Of a DNA stretch of 64,000 bases, positions 53,051-61,843 are shown one piece after another (within the stretch, counting starts at the first letter, position 1; the number at the start of each line of letters is the position of its first letter). This stretch comes from Pokkaliibacter sp046614695. GTDB taxonomy: Bacteria > Pseudomonadota > Gammaproteobacteria > Pseudomonadales > Balneatricaceae. Below the pieces are notes generated by a model. The model was not told where the DNA came from. It searched no databases and saw nothing but the letters and a program-made list of their open reading frames with translations. Both the position numbers and the translations under genes were made by a program. The stretch lies in contig NZ_JBKKHQ010000027.1 of assembly GCF_046614695.1 (NCBI RefSeq), forward strand, positions 1 through 64,000, given 5' to 3'.

Positions 53051-54604
53051 ATGAGTAATGCTTGCTGGCAGCAATTGGGTATTTCGCCGACAACGGACCC
53101 GGACGTTATCCGCTCTGCGTTCCTGGCGCAGATTGAGGCGCAGAAAAGTCGTGGTCAGCATGATATTCGTGACCTTCGCCATGCCTATGATGAAGCACTT
53201 CGTCAGGCGCGCCGTTTGCACTCTGAGGGTGAGGAGCTGGCGGAAAGTTCTTCCCGTGAGCTGCACGAAGAGGTTGAAGACCTGCAGGAGCAGCGTGAGC
53301 ATGGGGCGAAAGCCCAGACCGTTAATACTGAGGATGAGGCTCAGTTAGCACATAAACCCTTCCGGCTCTTCGACCCCGCTGGTCGTACTTCGCTGGTAAC
53401 GCCGACAGAGGCGCCGGTAGCGGAAGCACCTGCGCTTGACGTTCAGACCGAGGAAACCGCTGATAAGCCAGTGTTTCAGCTATTCACCGGGAATGACGCT
53501 GATTCTGACCCCGTTAATAACGCCAGCGTTGATAGCGCAGCGGAAGAGGAGTCTGACGCTTTCGACAGGACTGATGTGGGTGATGGGTGCGATGAGTATG
53601 AAGTTGATGAGTCTTCACACTACGCCGGGGATCTTAAAAGGGCCGTCACTTCGTCGTATGCCTATGTACCGATCCAGCAAATGGCGCGTGATCTGAATCG
53701 GTATCGTACAGACCTGATGTCAGACCCCTCATCAGCTATTGTCTATTTGATCTATCTGGCCAGCTGTTACAAAAGCAAAAAGCCTGTGACGGATTTGAGC
53801 ATCACTGAGGATCAGTATGAGCAGGTTCAGCAGCTCATGGGAGAGTGCTTCCTGCAGCTTAAAAGTACGGACGAAGCCGCCTCTCTGGCAGATCTGACCT
53901 TCGCCGACCTTTACTGCAGCCAGTATGCACGCCTGTTGCTGGAAAAGTGTCCTGATCCCCGTATCAGCCTGCTCTTTCTTCGTGTATTCAAAGACCGGCT
54001 GTTTGTGCGCAAGGAACACTATTCCATGGGGGAGCTGCAGCTGATGGAAGAGGTGACCAACGATGCGACGATGCCAGTCGGCCTGCGGGCCTATTTTGCC
54101 GCCCACCTTTATCTGCTTCAGGAGCGTTTGCTGAAGGAACAGTGGACTCAGCAAGAGCGTAATAGCATCAGTAAGGCGATTGGGCGCTATCCGGAAGACC
54201 CAAGGATCAATAAGATCACGCAAGCGGTGTATGATGATATCCGTGCCTGCGCCAACTCGCGCAAATCCGGCGGTCAGTTGATTGGGCCCTTCTTTCTGGC
54301 TCTATTGGCTTTACCTGTTTTTGCGGTGATTTCCACCGTGCTTATCCCGGCTTTCCTCTTTTACCTCATCGGTTGCGTATTGATTTATGTGTTATCGCGG
54401 GAGCGTATTCGCGACTCGGTTCTCAACAGTGGATGGAACCCATTGGTGGCATCCATGACGGCAATATGTCCTTTATTAATGGTGCCACTAATGATGATTC
54501 CTGCTGATGTGCTACCTAATGCCTATGGCCCCAGCCGGAGGTATTCCACAGTGGATTTCTACAATTTGCGTGCGCTACTCAAAGACTGGTCAGCAAGTGG
54601 ATAG
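53051..54604 (+). CDS. J-domain-like membrane protein, array member 4
   Basis: This 517-residue protein is the closest relative of member 3. It starts MSNACWQQLGISPTTDPDVIR, with J-like helix III RHAYDEALRQARRLHS and no HPD. The linker has the FRLFDPAGRTSLVTP block. The core has DPRISLLFLRVFKDRLFV and LQLMEEVTNDATMPVGLRAYF. Hydrophobic segments lie at about 410-490, and the tail is NAYGPSRRYSTVDFYNLRALL. The gap to member 3 is only 39 bp, suggesting co-transcription. Function is unknown. Confidence 0.85.
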   Translation: MSNACWQQLGISPTTDPDVIRSAFLAQIEAQKSRGQHDIRDLRHAYDEALRQARRLHSEGEELAESSSRELHEEVEDLQEQREHGAKAQTVNTEDEAQLAHKPFRLFDPAGRTSLVTPTEAPVAEAPALDVQTEETADKPVFQLFTGNDADSDPVNNASVDSAAEEESDAFDRTDVGDGCDEYEVDESSHYAGDLKRAVTSSYAYVPIQQMARDLNRYRTDLMSDPSSAIVYLIYLASCYKSKKPVTDLSITEDQYEQVQQLMGECFLQLKSTDEAASLADLTFADLYCSQYARLLLEKCPDPRISLLFLRVFKDRLFVRKEHYSMGELQLMEEVTNDATMPVGLRAYFAAHLYLLQERLLKEQWTQQERNSISKAIGRYPEDPRINKITQAVYDDIRACANSRKSGGQLIGPFFLALLALPVFAVISTVLIPAFLFYLIGCVLIYVLSRERIRDSVLNSGWNPLVASMTAICPLLMVPLMMIPADVLPNAYGPSRRYSTVDFYNLRALLKDWSASG

Positions 54605-54640
54605 CGCTAATCTTGAACAATCTCAATGGCGGAGCCTGCG

Positions 54641-56269
54641 ATGAATAATCCTTGCTGGCAGCAACTCGGTATTAGTCCGACGACGGACCCTGAAGTGATC
54701 CGTTTGGCGTTTCTGTCGCAGATGAAGGCGCTAAAAGGCAGCCCTCAGCAGGACACTCGAGGCCTTCGTCATGCCTATGATGAGGCCCTTCGTCAGGCGC
54801 GAAGACTGCATTCGCAGGGTGATGTTCTGGCGGAGAGCTCGTTGCAGGGGCTTCGTAAAGCCATGGCTTCCCTACGTCCTGAACCTGTGACGCTGCCGGA
54901 AGCTCCCACAGGTGATATAGAAATTATCGAAGTGGCGCTAAATACGCCGCGGGGAGGGGTCGCCAAGCCACACAAAGTGCAGGTGGAAGGCTGGATTGCA
55001 CAGACAAAACCTCCGGTTACAGACAAACCTGCAGCGCCACTGGAAAGAGCGCCTGCAATGACCGCGCCTTCGGAACAGGAGGTGATGTCGGTCTATCTGG
55101 GAGGCGAGGCGCCATCAGCCATCGACAAGCCTGATGCCGTGGTGGAGGGTAGCCCAGAGAAGCAAGAACCTGGCTACAGTGATGACTACATCATCAACGT
55201 GCAGGAGCGTTCCGGCGTTGAGCGTTTAGCGATAGAAAGCCCCCACGCGACCGTGCCTGTGCTGGATGATGTGGTCGATGATGAGCCTAAGGTAGCTGTC
55301 GCGAAAATCCCCTTCGATGGGGCGCCTTTGCCTGAGCAGTCGCCGTGTAAAAGTGGTGCCCTTGTTGAAGGTCAGCAGAAACCGCTGCCTGATGCTAAAA
55401 GCCCTCAGCAACTGCTCGCTAAACTCAAGCTGCATCTGCTGACGCCTCGGGAGATCGGTGAGCTGCTGCTTAACTCGCCATTACCCGATAAGTCAGAGCG
55501 ACTTGCGACTATTTGTCTTTGCTCCTACCTGCAAAAAGCCGATATGTCTGTATTGCCTGAAGAGGCGCAGATGCCCCTTGCTCAGTGGCAGGCACTAACG
55601 GCTTATCTGAAGGTGGCCGAGGAGGTCAAGGTTTCAGCTGCTGAACTGCGTCACTACTGGAAGGTATTAGCACTACAGGTGGCGGAGGAGTTTGGCCCGC
55701 GGTTAGCGCCGCTCATTAGAAAGCTGGCGGATGAGCAACCGAACAATCCGCAAACTCGTCGCTACAGCAAAGAGGAGCTGGAGGCGCTGCAGTGGCTGAA
55801 GGATGGCCCGGATGCCAGTCTGGTATTGCGAGCATTGGCAACACTGCATTTGTATGTACTCCAGTGTCGCTGTGTGGAGCTTCAATGTGAGTTTGCGGCC
55901 AGTGGCTCAGTCAACCGACGGAACACACCGGCTAAACGAAGTGCTGGCGTTTTTGTCATGGTGAGCCTACTCAGCCTGATACCGATTGCCGTTATGGTGC
56001 TTGGCTTCTTTTTTCTGTTTAAGGAAAGTGTTGTGGCTACCTCGGTGGCCAGCGGTGCTCTTCTGGCAGCTGGTGCTCGCAATCGGCTGAATGATGTGCG
56101 ACTCACTGAGGGCGGGGCTGTGTTAATGAATCTGGCCATTGTGGCTTTTCCACCGCTCTATTTTTACGTGAGGTCGATGCCATCTTCCGCGCTGCCAAAC
56201 CAGCATGGGCCTTCTCCTTTCTACCCTTACAGCGACTTTTCCGATATTCAGTCGATACTCCGGCTCTAA
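54641..56269 (+). CDS. J-domain-like membrane protein, array member 5
   Basis: This 542-residue last member starts MNNPCWQQLGISPTTDPEVIR, with helix III RHAYDEALRQARRLHSQ and no HPD. The linker is Pro/Ala/Glu rich and unlike those of members 3-4. The core motif is reduced to LEALQWLKDGPDASLVLRAL and ATLHLYVLQCRC. Three hydrophobic segments (about 430-530) and the tail NQHGPSPFYPYSDFSDIQSIL follow. The ATG at 54641 is preferred over 54626 because it aligns with the other four starts and follows GGAG. It lies 36 bp after member 4 and converges on a LysR gene. Confidence 0.85.
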   Translation: MNNPCWQQLGISPTTDPEVIRLAFLSQMKALKGSPQQDTRGLRHAYDEALRQARRLHSQGDVLAESSLQGLRKAMASLRPEPVTLPEAPTGDIEIIEVALNTPRGGVAKPHKVQVEGWIAQTKPPVTDKPAAPLERAPAMTAPSEQEVMSVYLGGEAPSAIDKPDAVVEGSPEKQEPGYSDDYIINVQERSGVERLAIESPHATVPVLDDVVDDEPKVAVAKIPFDGAPLPEQSPCKSGALVEGQQKPLPDAKSPQQLLAKLKLHLLTPREIGELLLNSPLPDKSERLATICLCSYLQKADMSVLPEEAQMPLAQWQALTAYLKVAEEVKVSAAELRHYWKVLALQVAEEFGPRLAPLIRKLADEQPNNPQTRRYSKEELEALQWLKDGPDASLVLRALATLHLYVLQCRCVELQCEFAASGSVNRRNTPAKRSAGVFVMVSLLSLIPIAVMVLGFFFLFKESVVATSVASGALLAAGARNRLNDVRLTEGGAVLMNLAIVAFPPLYFYVRSMPSSALPNQHGPSPFYPYSDFSDIQSILRL

Positions 56270-56279
56270 ATTGCCGGGG

Positions 56280-57182
56280 TTACTGACCTGGCCCCAGGGT
56301 TGCCTGCAGATTCTCCTGCAGGAAGTCGATTAGTAGCCGCAGGCGTTGCGGCATGGGGTCGCGTGCCGGGTAGATGGCATACACATTCACCTCATGGTGG
56401 GTGTACTCATCCAGCACCGCCTGTAAGCGACCAGCGGCAATGTCCGCGGCCACATCCATGGCGGATTTCAGCACCACCCCGGCATCATCCATCGCCCATT
56501 GGCGCAGCACACCGCCATCGCTGGCGGTTCGATCACCACGCACCCGTACCGAGAAGCTTTTTTGCTGCTGACTAAAATGCCACTGGCTTTGCGGATCACC
56601 CGGGCGCTCCAGCACCAGACAATTATGCTGCATCAGCTCTGTGGGATGCGCGGGCACGCCATGCTGCTGCCAGTAACGAGGTGATGCGCAGACCAAACGC
56701 CGGGTACTGATCAGGCGTTTACACAGAAAACGCGAGTCTGTCAGCGGGCCGGTGCGAAGAGCCAGATCAAACTGATCCTCAACCAAATCGGCGACACCAT
56801 CACTGAGAACAAGCTCAATACGCACTTCAGGATGTTGCTTCAGAAAAGCATCAATCAACCCCGGTAAGCGCGTGCGACCAAAGTCATTGGTCGAGGTAAT
56901 CCGCAGGTTGCCGCGCACATTGCCCGCCTGTGACAGACGCTCCAGCGCGCGATCGTAATCTTCCAGCAGGCGTAAACAGTCGGCCAGAAACTGATCACCC
57001 TCGGGCGTGAGGGACAAACGCCGGGTAGTACGAATCATCAGGTTGGTGCCGACTTCGGCTTCCAGTTGTTGCAGTGCCTGCGTAATGGCCGAAGGCGCCA
57101 CCCCACGCTGGCGGGCGACATTGGCAAGGCTCCCGTAACGCTGGATATCAACAAATACCTGTATCAGGCCTAAACGATCCAT
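56280..57182 (-). CDS. LysR-family transcriptional regulator
   Basis: This 300-residue LysR regulator has an N-terminal helix-turn-helix (about 4-62; GSLANVARQRGVAPSAITQAL) and an effector domain of the subgroup with LRITSTNDFGRTRLPGL and AMDDAGVVLKSAMDVAADIAAGRL (motifs shown in part). It is divergent from the reductase at 57331 with a 148-bp gap carrying a dyad, so it probably controls that gene. It converges with array member 5 at 10 bp, with no clear terminator between. Confidence 0.9.
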   Translation of the reverse strand: MDRLGLIQVFVDIQRYGSLANVARQRGVAPSAITQALQQLEAEVGTNLMIRTTRRLSLTPEGDQFLADCLRLLEDYDRALERLSQAGNVRGNLRITSTNDFGRTRLPGLIDAFLKQHPEVRIELVLSDGVADLVEDQFDLALRTGPLTDSRFLCKRLISTRRLVCASPRYWQQHGVPAHPTELMQHNCLVLERPGDPQSQWHFSQQQKSFSVRVRGDRTASDGGVLRQWAMDDAGVVLKSAMDVAADIAAGRLQAVLDEYTHHEVNVYAIYPARDPMPQRLRLLIDFLQENLQATLGPGQ

Positions 57183-57225
57183 ACGAGGTTCCCGTGCTGA
57201 CTCTTCTCGAATCCTTGAATAATCA

Positions 57226-57243
57226 ATTCAGATTTTACTGATT
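57226..57243. promoter_or_regulatory. Dyad between the LysR gene and the divergent reductase
   Basis: ATTCAG (57226-57231), 6 bp and CTGATT (57238-57243) form an inverted repeat with one mismatch in the divergent promoter region, a plausible LysR binding site. Confidence 0.4.
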
Positions 57244-57330
57244 TATAAGGTCTCATCTTAACGATAGGTTTTCCAACACTGAATTATTGCCTGCTTCACG
57301 CAGGATACGGACGTACTAAGGGAGATCATC

Positions 57331-58371
57331 ATGGAGTTTCTTATCGCCGGTGCCAGTGGGGTCAGCGGTCGCGGTGCCACCGAAGTGCTGGAACGCGCAG
57401 GCGTGAAGGTCATCACCTTGTCCCGCTCTGCCAGCGGCCCGGGTAAAGGCCCTCATGTGCAGGCGGATTTACTAAAGCCTGAGACGCTGCTTGAGCAAAA
57501 AGCCGCACTGAAAAATGTGACCCACGTCTTCTATGCCGCACTCAAGCCCGTGGATGACCCCGCCGAGGAGGCGCGGGTTAACGGCGAGATGATGGAAAAC
57601 CTGATGACCTCTCTGAAGACAATAGGTGCGCCTGTCGAGCAGCTGATCTTTCTGCAGGGCGGCAAAGTCTATGGTGCCCATTTAGGCGTGTATAAAACCC
57701 CCGCGCGCGAAGACGACACCCGACACTTTCCACCGAACCTCTACTTTACTCAGGAGGATTACGCTCGCACCTTGCCGGAGCAGGGTATCCGCTGGACGGC
57801 ATTGCGCCCGGATATCATCATCGGTCACTCATTGGGGTCGGCCATGAACCTGGGTAACCTGATCGGCGTCTACGGCTCTCTCTGTCAGGAAATGGGCGTT
57901 GCCATGCAATTTCCCGGTTCGGACGCCGCCTATAACGCGCTGGTAAATATCTGCGATGCGCAGGTACTGGGCGAAGCCGTATTGTGGGCGGCCCAAGAGC
58001 AGAAGGAAGGGCCGTTTAATATCACCAACGGTGACCAGTTCCGCTGGCGCCACGTGTGGCCGAAACTGGCGGAGTGGTTTGATGTTGAAGTGGGCGAGCC
58101 ACAGCCCATCAGCCTGCAAAACCGGGTAAATGAAGCCTGTGCCGAGCGCTGGAATGCGCTGGCGCAAAAGCATGGCCTGAAAGAAAGTAATGTTGATCAG
58201 ATTGCACTGGGCAGCTTCGGCGACTTTATTTTCCACGTTGAGCGCGATGCCGTTTTTGATGTCACCAAAGCACGTATTGCAGGCTTTAACGCCATGAAAG
58301 TACGCTCGGATGAGTGCCTGTTAAATCACCTTGGCGCTATGCAGGAGCGGGAATTAATTCCGGGGCGTTGA
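57331..58371 (+). CDS. PRISE-type short-chain reductase (progesterone 5-beta-reductase-like)
   Basis: PRISE enzymes are NADPH-dependent reductases of activated C=C bonds (enones). The 346-residue extended Rossmann protein has GASGVSGR at 7-14, the family motif LQGGKVYGAHLG with Lys112, and NLYFTQED with the catalytic Tyr138. It also has LRPDIIIGHS and FNITNGDQFRW. The physiological substrate in bacteria is unclear; plant homologues act on steroids and iridoids. Divergent transcription from a LysR gene suggests substrate-induced control. GGGAGA precedes the ATG. Confidence 0.85.
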   Translation: MEFLIAGASGVSGRGATEVLERAGVKVITLSRSASGPGKGPHVQADLLKPETLLEQKAALKNVTHVFYAALKPVDDPAEEARVNGEMMENLMTSLKTIGAPVEQLIFLQGGKVYGAHLGVYKTPAREDDTRHFPPNLYFTQEDYARTLPEQGIRWTALRPDIIIGHSLGSAMNLGNLIGVYGSLCQEMGVAMQFPGSDAAYNALVNICDAQVLGEAVLWAAQEQKEGPFNITNGDQFRWRHVWPKLAEWFDVEVGEPQPISLQNRVNEACAERWNALAQKHGLKESNVDQIALGSFGDFIFHVERDAVFDVTKARIAGFNAMKVRSDECLLNHLGAMQERELIPGR

Positions 58372-58545
58372 GAACTCAGTGAGAAGTGCACCTGAGCTGG
58401 GAGGTTCGGGTGCATTGGATTTCGCTATAGCACAAAGCTCAATAGTCTCCTTCACGGCGTAAGGGTTTTAGGTACTGCAATTGTGCTCCCATCTTTCGTA
58501 AATCGTTGAATACAGCCTTTCTTCTATCGATGTCACTCAGACACT

Positions 58546-58573
58546 GGAACCGACGCTCCCCGCAGGCTACTTA
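58546..58573 (+). promoter_or_regulatory. Candidate HrpL-type 'hrp box' promoter
   Basis: GGAACC (58546-58551), a 15-bp spacer and CTACTTA (58567-58573) match the HrpL consensus GGAACC-N15/16-CCACNNA except for one base. It lies 34 bp before the start of a type III secreted-protein-like gene. A chance match cannot be excluded, and no hrpL is in the window. Confidence 0.45.
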
Positions 58574-58607
58574 ATGTCAAAGTCCGTTAATCATCGGAAG
58601 AGACATC

Positions 58608-60428
58608 ATGCAGGTATCAAACTTTAGCGGTGGAAATCAGCCCCCGATTGGCGGGGACAAACAGCTTGAGGAAGGGCTGAAGTTGCCTTTGCTGGGCGCT
58701 CAGAAAACCGTTGTGCAAAAGGACGGGATCACCTGGGGCTCGGCTAACTCCAGTGAAAAGAACCCGCCTGCCGAAGCGACGCTGGAATCTGGCGATGCCT
58801 CGGAGCTGTTACAAGCGCTCTTTGGTGGCATTAAGTCATTGATGGCTCGCCGTGAAGGTCAGCAGGCTGATGGCACCATGCCTCAGTCCTCTACCCAGCA
58901 GCTGCCTGTTAATAAGACGGTAAGCACGCTTCCGCAAACGACGGGTCAGGAGTCACTGGTGCCAGTGAACCGTCAGACCGATACCGGAACGACGCAGGGT
59001 GATACTCAGGCTGCCGCTACTGAGGGTGATACTTCTGCCGCCGCCAATGGCGAAGATGCGCCGATGTCTTTCGAGGAGATCGTGACGACTCTGGGCCGTC
59101 ATGAAGACCTGCTGAAGAAACCTAAGGACTTCAAAGGTCTGCAAGAGCTGGCCAATGATCCTGATACCCCTTCTGATGCCAAGAAAGCCCTGGAAGCGCT
59201 CACCAAAGACGGTGAAGACGGCGCGATGTACCAGGCTTTTGATGCGGCTAAAACCGGTAAAACCGATGGCAAGATCAGCTCCAAGGACATTCGTGAGCTG
59301 CAAAAGCTGCCACAGGTGGCTGCCTATGCTGACTTCAAGGCTGAGACTTACACCCACGATTATGTGCCTTCCGATGCGAAGCCAGGTTCCGCTCCTCGTG
59401 AGATGACCACGAACGATGCCATGCGTGAGTTGTTCCAGTACTCGGAAAGCCTGCCGGGTAAAAACATTGATCTTGAGACCATGCAGAAGATCGCTGATGG
59501 CACGCAGGATATGGGCAAGTGCCCACCCCAGGTGGCAGCAGCTGCCAAGTTCTTCACTGATCACCCGGATCAGTGGCAGATCCTGACCAAGGATGACGGT
59601 GGCAAGGTGAGTCGTGATCGTCTCTGTGATCTGGCTGCACAAAATGTCAACCTGTCGCCTCAGGAAAGCAAGGCCATTGACACCTTGCAGAACAACAAAG
59701 ACATCTTCTTCAAAGGCGGTAGTCTCAACACCGACAAGCTGACGAAGATCGCTAACGATGAAAGCAATAGCCAGGATGTGCGCGATGCTGCCAACCTGCT
59801 GGCGCAGCCTCACTCCATGCTGTTCTCCATGCTGGATAATGGTAAGCATGGCGCAGGCGGTAACTTCTTCAACAAGGCGAATGACAAGAAAATCAGTGAA
59901 GGCGACCTCAGTGCCTTTGTGAAGAAAGGTACTAATCAGGTAGCTCAGGAGCCTATTCTGTCTGGCGCACCGACCAACAAGCTGGAAGCGGATGCCATTA
60001 ATGACATGAACGTCGGCCAGGAAACCCAGCCCGACGAGAAGAAAGAGAAAGGTGGCGGCATCTTCAAACTGCTTGAAGCCCTGAGCTGGGTAGGTACTGC
60101 AGTTGCTTCTGTCTTCACCGGCGGTGCCGCTGGCGCGCTGATGACGGCAGGTCGAGTTATCGGCCAGACAGTCGCTAAAGTGGTAGCGAAAGAAGTCGGT
60201 AAAGAAGTGCTTGAGCAGGGTGCCAAAGGCATTGCCAAGGAAGCCGGTAAGGATATTGCCAAAGAAGTGGGTAAAGATGCTGCGAAAGACATTGCCACCG
60301 GCACTGTTAAGAATGCGGCTAAAGACATCACCAAGGATTACGGCAAGGACTACACCCAGGATCAGATTGCTCGCATTGAGGGCGATGATACCGGTATTGA
60401 TGCACCACGCGTTTGGGCGCAGACCTGA
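58608..60428 (+). CDS. HrpF/NolX/HrpK-like putative type III secreted protein
   Basis: This 606-residue, low-cysteine protein has a disordered Gln/Thr-rich first 150 residues and no signal peptide. A middle part (about 155-460) contains several degenerate EF-hand-like repeats (TGKTDGKISSKDIREL, NKANDKKISEGDLSAF and others). Similar D-G-K-I-S repeats occur in HrpF/NolX/HrpK type III translocators and effectors. A hydrophobic alanine/glycine-rich segment (about 490-520; AVASVFTGGAAGALM) could enter membranes. An amphipathic Lys/Ala repeat tail (AKEVGKD units) follows. A hrp-box-like promoter precedes it. No secretion genes or chaperone are adjacent, so the assignment is tentative. Confidence 0.5.
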   Translation: MQVSNFSGGNQPPIGGDKQLEEGLKLPLLGAQKTVVQKDGITWGSANSSEKNPPAEATLESGDASELLQALFGGIKSLMARREGQQADGTMPQSSTQQLPVNKTVSTLPQTTGQESLVPVNRQTDTGTTQGDTQAAATEGDTSAAANGEDAPMSFEEIVTTLGRHEDLLKKPKDFKGLQELANDPDTPSDAKKALEALTKDGEDGAMYQAFDAAKTGKTDGKISSKDIRELQKLPQVAAYADFKAETYTHDYVPSDAKPGSAPREMTTNDAMRELFQYSESLPGKNIDLETMQKIADGTQDMGKCPPQVAAAAKFFTDHPDQWQILTKDDGGKVSRDRLCDLAAQNVNLSPQESKAIDTLQNNKDIFFKGGSLNTDKLTKIANDESNSQDVRDAANLLAQPHSMLFSMLDNGKHGAGGNFFNKANDKKISEGDLSAFVKKGTNQVAQEPILSGAPTNKLEADAINDMNVGQETQPDEKKEKGGGIFKLLEALSWVGTAVASVFTGGAAGALMTAGRVIGQTVAKVVAKEVGKEVLEQGAKGIAKEAGKDIAKEVGKDAAKDIATGTVKNAAKDITKDYGKDYTQDQIARIEGDDTGIDAPRVWAQT

Positions 60429-60531
60429 TCTGGCGGAACCTTCACGCTGTGTACAGGCTATGTCGTTGATCTGAGAGGAGTTTGAGCGGGGACGATAATG
60501 TCATCCTGCTCATATTCCCGGTTCAGGAATA

Positions 60532-60559
60532 AAAAAACCCCGATTTATCGGGGTTTTTT
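60532..60559. terminator. Bidirectional terminator
   Basis: AAAAAACCCCGAT (60532-60544) and ATCGGGGTTTTTT (60547-60559) form a perfect 13-bp repeat with T-runs on both strands, placed between the 606-residue gene and cydX. Confidence 0.95.
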
Positions 60560-60579
60560 GCTGTCAGGGGAGGGCTGAA

Positions 60580-60687
60580 TTAGTCCTCAAGATCCTGTCC
60601 GGTAGGGTGTGCTTCCAGCCACAGGGCATTGATGATGCCGAAGCTTGAAGCCAGCAACACGCCGAGTATCCAGGCAAAGTACCACAT
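60580..60687 (-). CDS. cydX: Cytochrome bd-I small subunit CydX
   Basis: CydX is a single-pass membrane subunit that stabilises the haem centres of cytochrome bd. The 35-residue protein starts MWYFAWILGVLLASS and continues IINALWLEA, matching the E. coli CydX pattern of Trp/Tyr start and one transmembrane helix with a conserved Glu. AAGGAG precedes the ATG. It starts 17 bp after cydB, so it belongs to the operon. It is short, but the family match is clear. Confidence 0.93.
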   Translation of the reverse strand: MWYFAWILGVLLASSFGIINALWLEAHPTGQDLED

Positions 60688-60704
60688 AGTGTTTCTCCTT
60701 CCGC

Positions 60705-61832
60705 TTAGTAGCGAGTGGTGCTGTAAGTTTGGATTTCCTGCACGGTGACGGTGCCCCACATTTTCCAGTAGCACCACAGGGTGTAGCAGAGAATCAGGGG
60801 AACGAAGATCACCGCCGCCACCAGCATGATGCCGAGGGTTTTCTGGCTGGAGGTCGCATCCCACATGGTCAGGCTGTGACTAGGGTCAATGCTGGACGGC
60901 ATGATGAAGGGGAACAGTGCCAGGCCGACCGTCAGGAGTACGCCGGTGATCGCCAGTGAGCTACCCAGAAAACCGATCCAGCGACCACGGGCACTGGCGA
61001 CAACCGCCAGAATCAGGCCGACATAGGCCACCACAGGTGCAATCCAGGCAGTGGGGTTGGCTTTGTAGAAGTCCTGCCAGCCAAGATTGCTCATGGCCAC
61101 GGTTTTCATCAGCGGGTTACCGGCCACTGTGTCGCTGGTGAGGCTCATGCCCATGATGCCCTGAGTCAGCCAGAGGCCTGCCAGAGTGAAGGCAACCAGT
61201 ACAACGATGGCCAGAATGCGCTGCAGTTTGCGAACGCGGGCCAGCACATCACCTTCAGTACGCATCACCAGCCAGGTGGCGCCGTGCAAAGTCAGCATGC
61301 ACAGGCTGATCACACCGCAAAGCAGGGCGAAGGGGTTCAGCAGTGCCCAGAAGCTGCCGGTGTAGGTAGCGCGCATGAACTCATCAAAGTCGAAAGGCAC
61401 GCCCTGCAGCAGGTTGCCGAAGGCCACGCCGAACACCAGTGCAGGCACCAGTCCACCGATGAACAGACCCCAGTCCCACATGGCACGCCATTGTGGGTTG
61501 GTCAGTTTGGAGCGGTAATCAAAGCCGACGGGGCGCAGAAACAGGGCGAACAGCACCAGTAACATGGCCCAGTAGAAGCCTGAAAAGGCGGTGGCATACA
61601 CCGGCGGCCATGCGGCGAACAGCGCACCACCGGCAGTGATCAGCCAGACCTGGTTGCCATCCCAGTGAGGCCCAAGAGTGTTGATGACCACACGACGCTC
61701 GCCGTCATTTTTGGCCACCCAGGGCAGCAGGATGGCGGTGCCCATGTCAAAACCATCGGTGAGGGCGAAGCCGATCAGAAGAACGGCAATCAGCACCCAC
61801 CAGATCACTTGCAGTACGGAATAGTCGAGCAT
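60705..61832 (-). CDS. cydB: Cytochrome bd ubiquinol oxidase subunit II
   Basis: CydB pairs with CydA to form the quinol oxidase that reduces oxygen at low tension. The 375-residue membrane protein has about nine helices and the family motifs VLLIGFALTDGFDMG, DGNQVWLITAGGALFAAWP and GATWLVMRTEGD. Length matches E. coli CydB (379). AAGGAGAG precedes the ATG. It starts 11 bp after cydA and is followed by cydX. Confidence 0.96.
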   Translation of the reverse strand: MLDYSVLQVIWWVLIAVLLIGFALTDGFDMGTAILLPWVAKNDGERRVVINTLGPHWDGNQVWLITAGGALFAAWPPVYATAFSGFYWAMLLVLFALFLRPVGFDYRSKLTNPQWRAMWDWGLFIGGLVPALVFGVAFGNLLQGVPFDFDEFMRATYTGSFWALLNPFALLCGVISLCMLTLHGATWLVMRTEGDVLARVRKLQRILAIVVLVAFTLAGLWLTQGIMGMSLTSDTVAGNPLMKTVAMSNLGWQDFYKANPTAWIAPVVAYVGLILAVVASARGRWIGFLGSSLAITGVLLTVGLALFPFIMPSSIDPSHSLTMWDATSSQKTLGIMLVAAVIFVPLILCYTLWCYWKMWGTVTVQEIQTYSTTRY

Positions 61833-61843
61833 GATCTCTCTCC

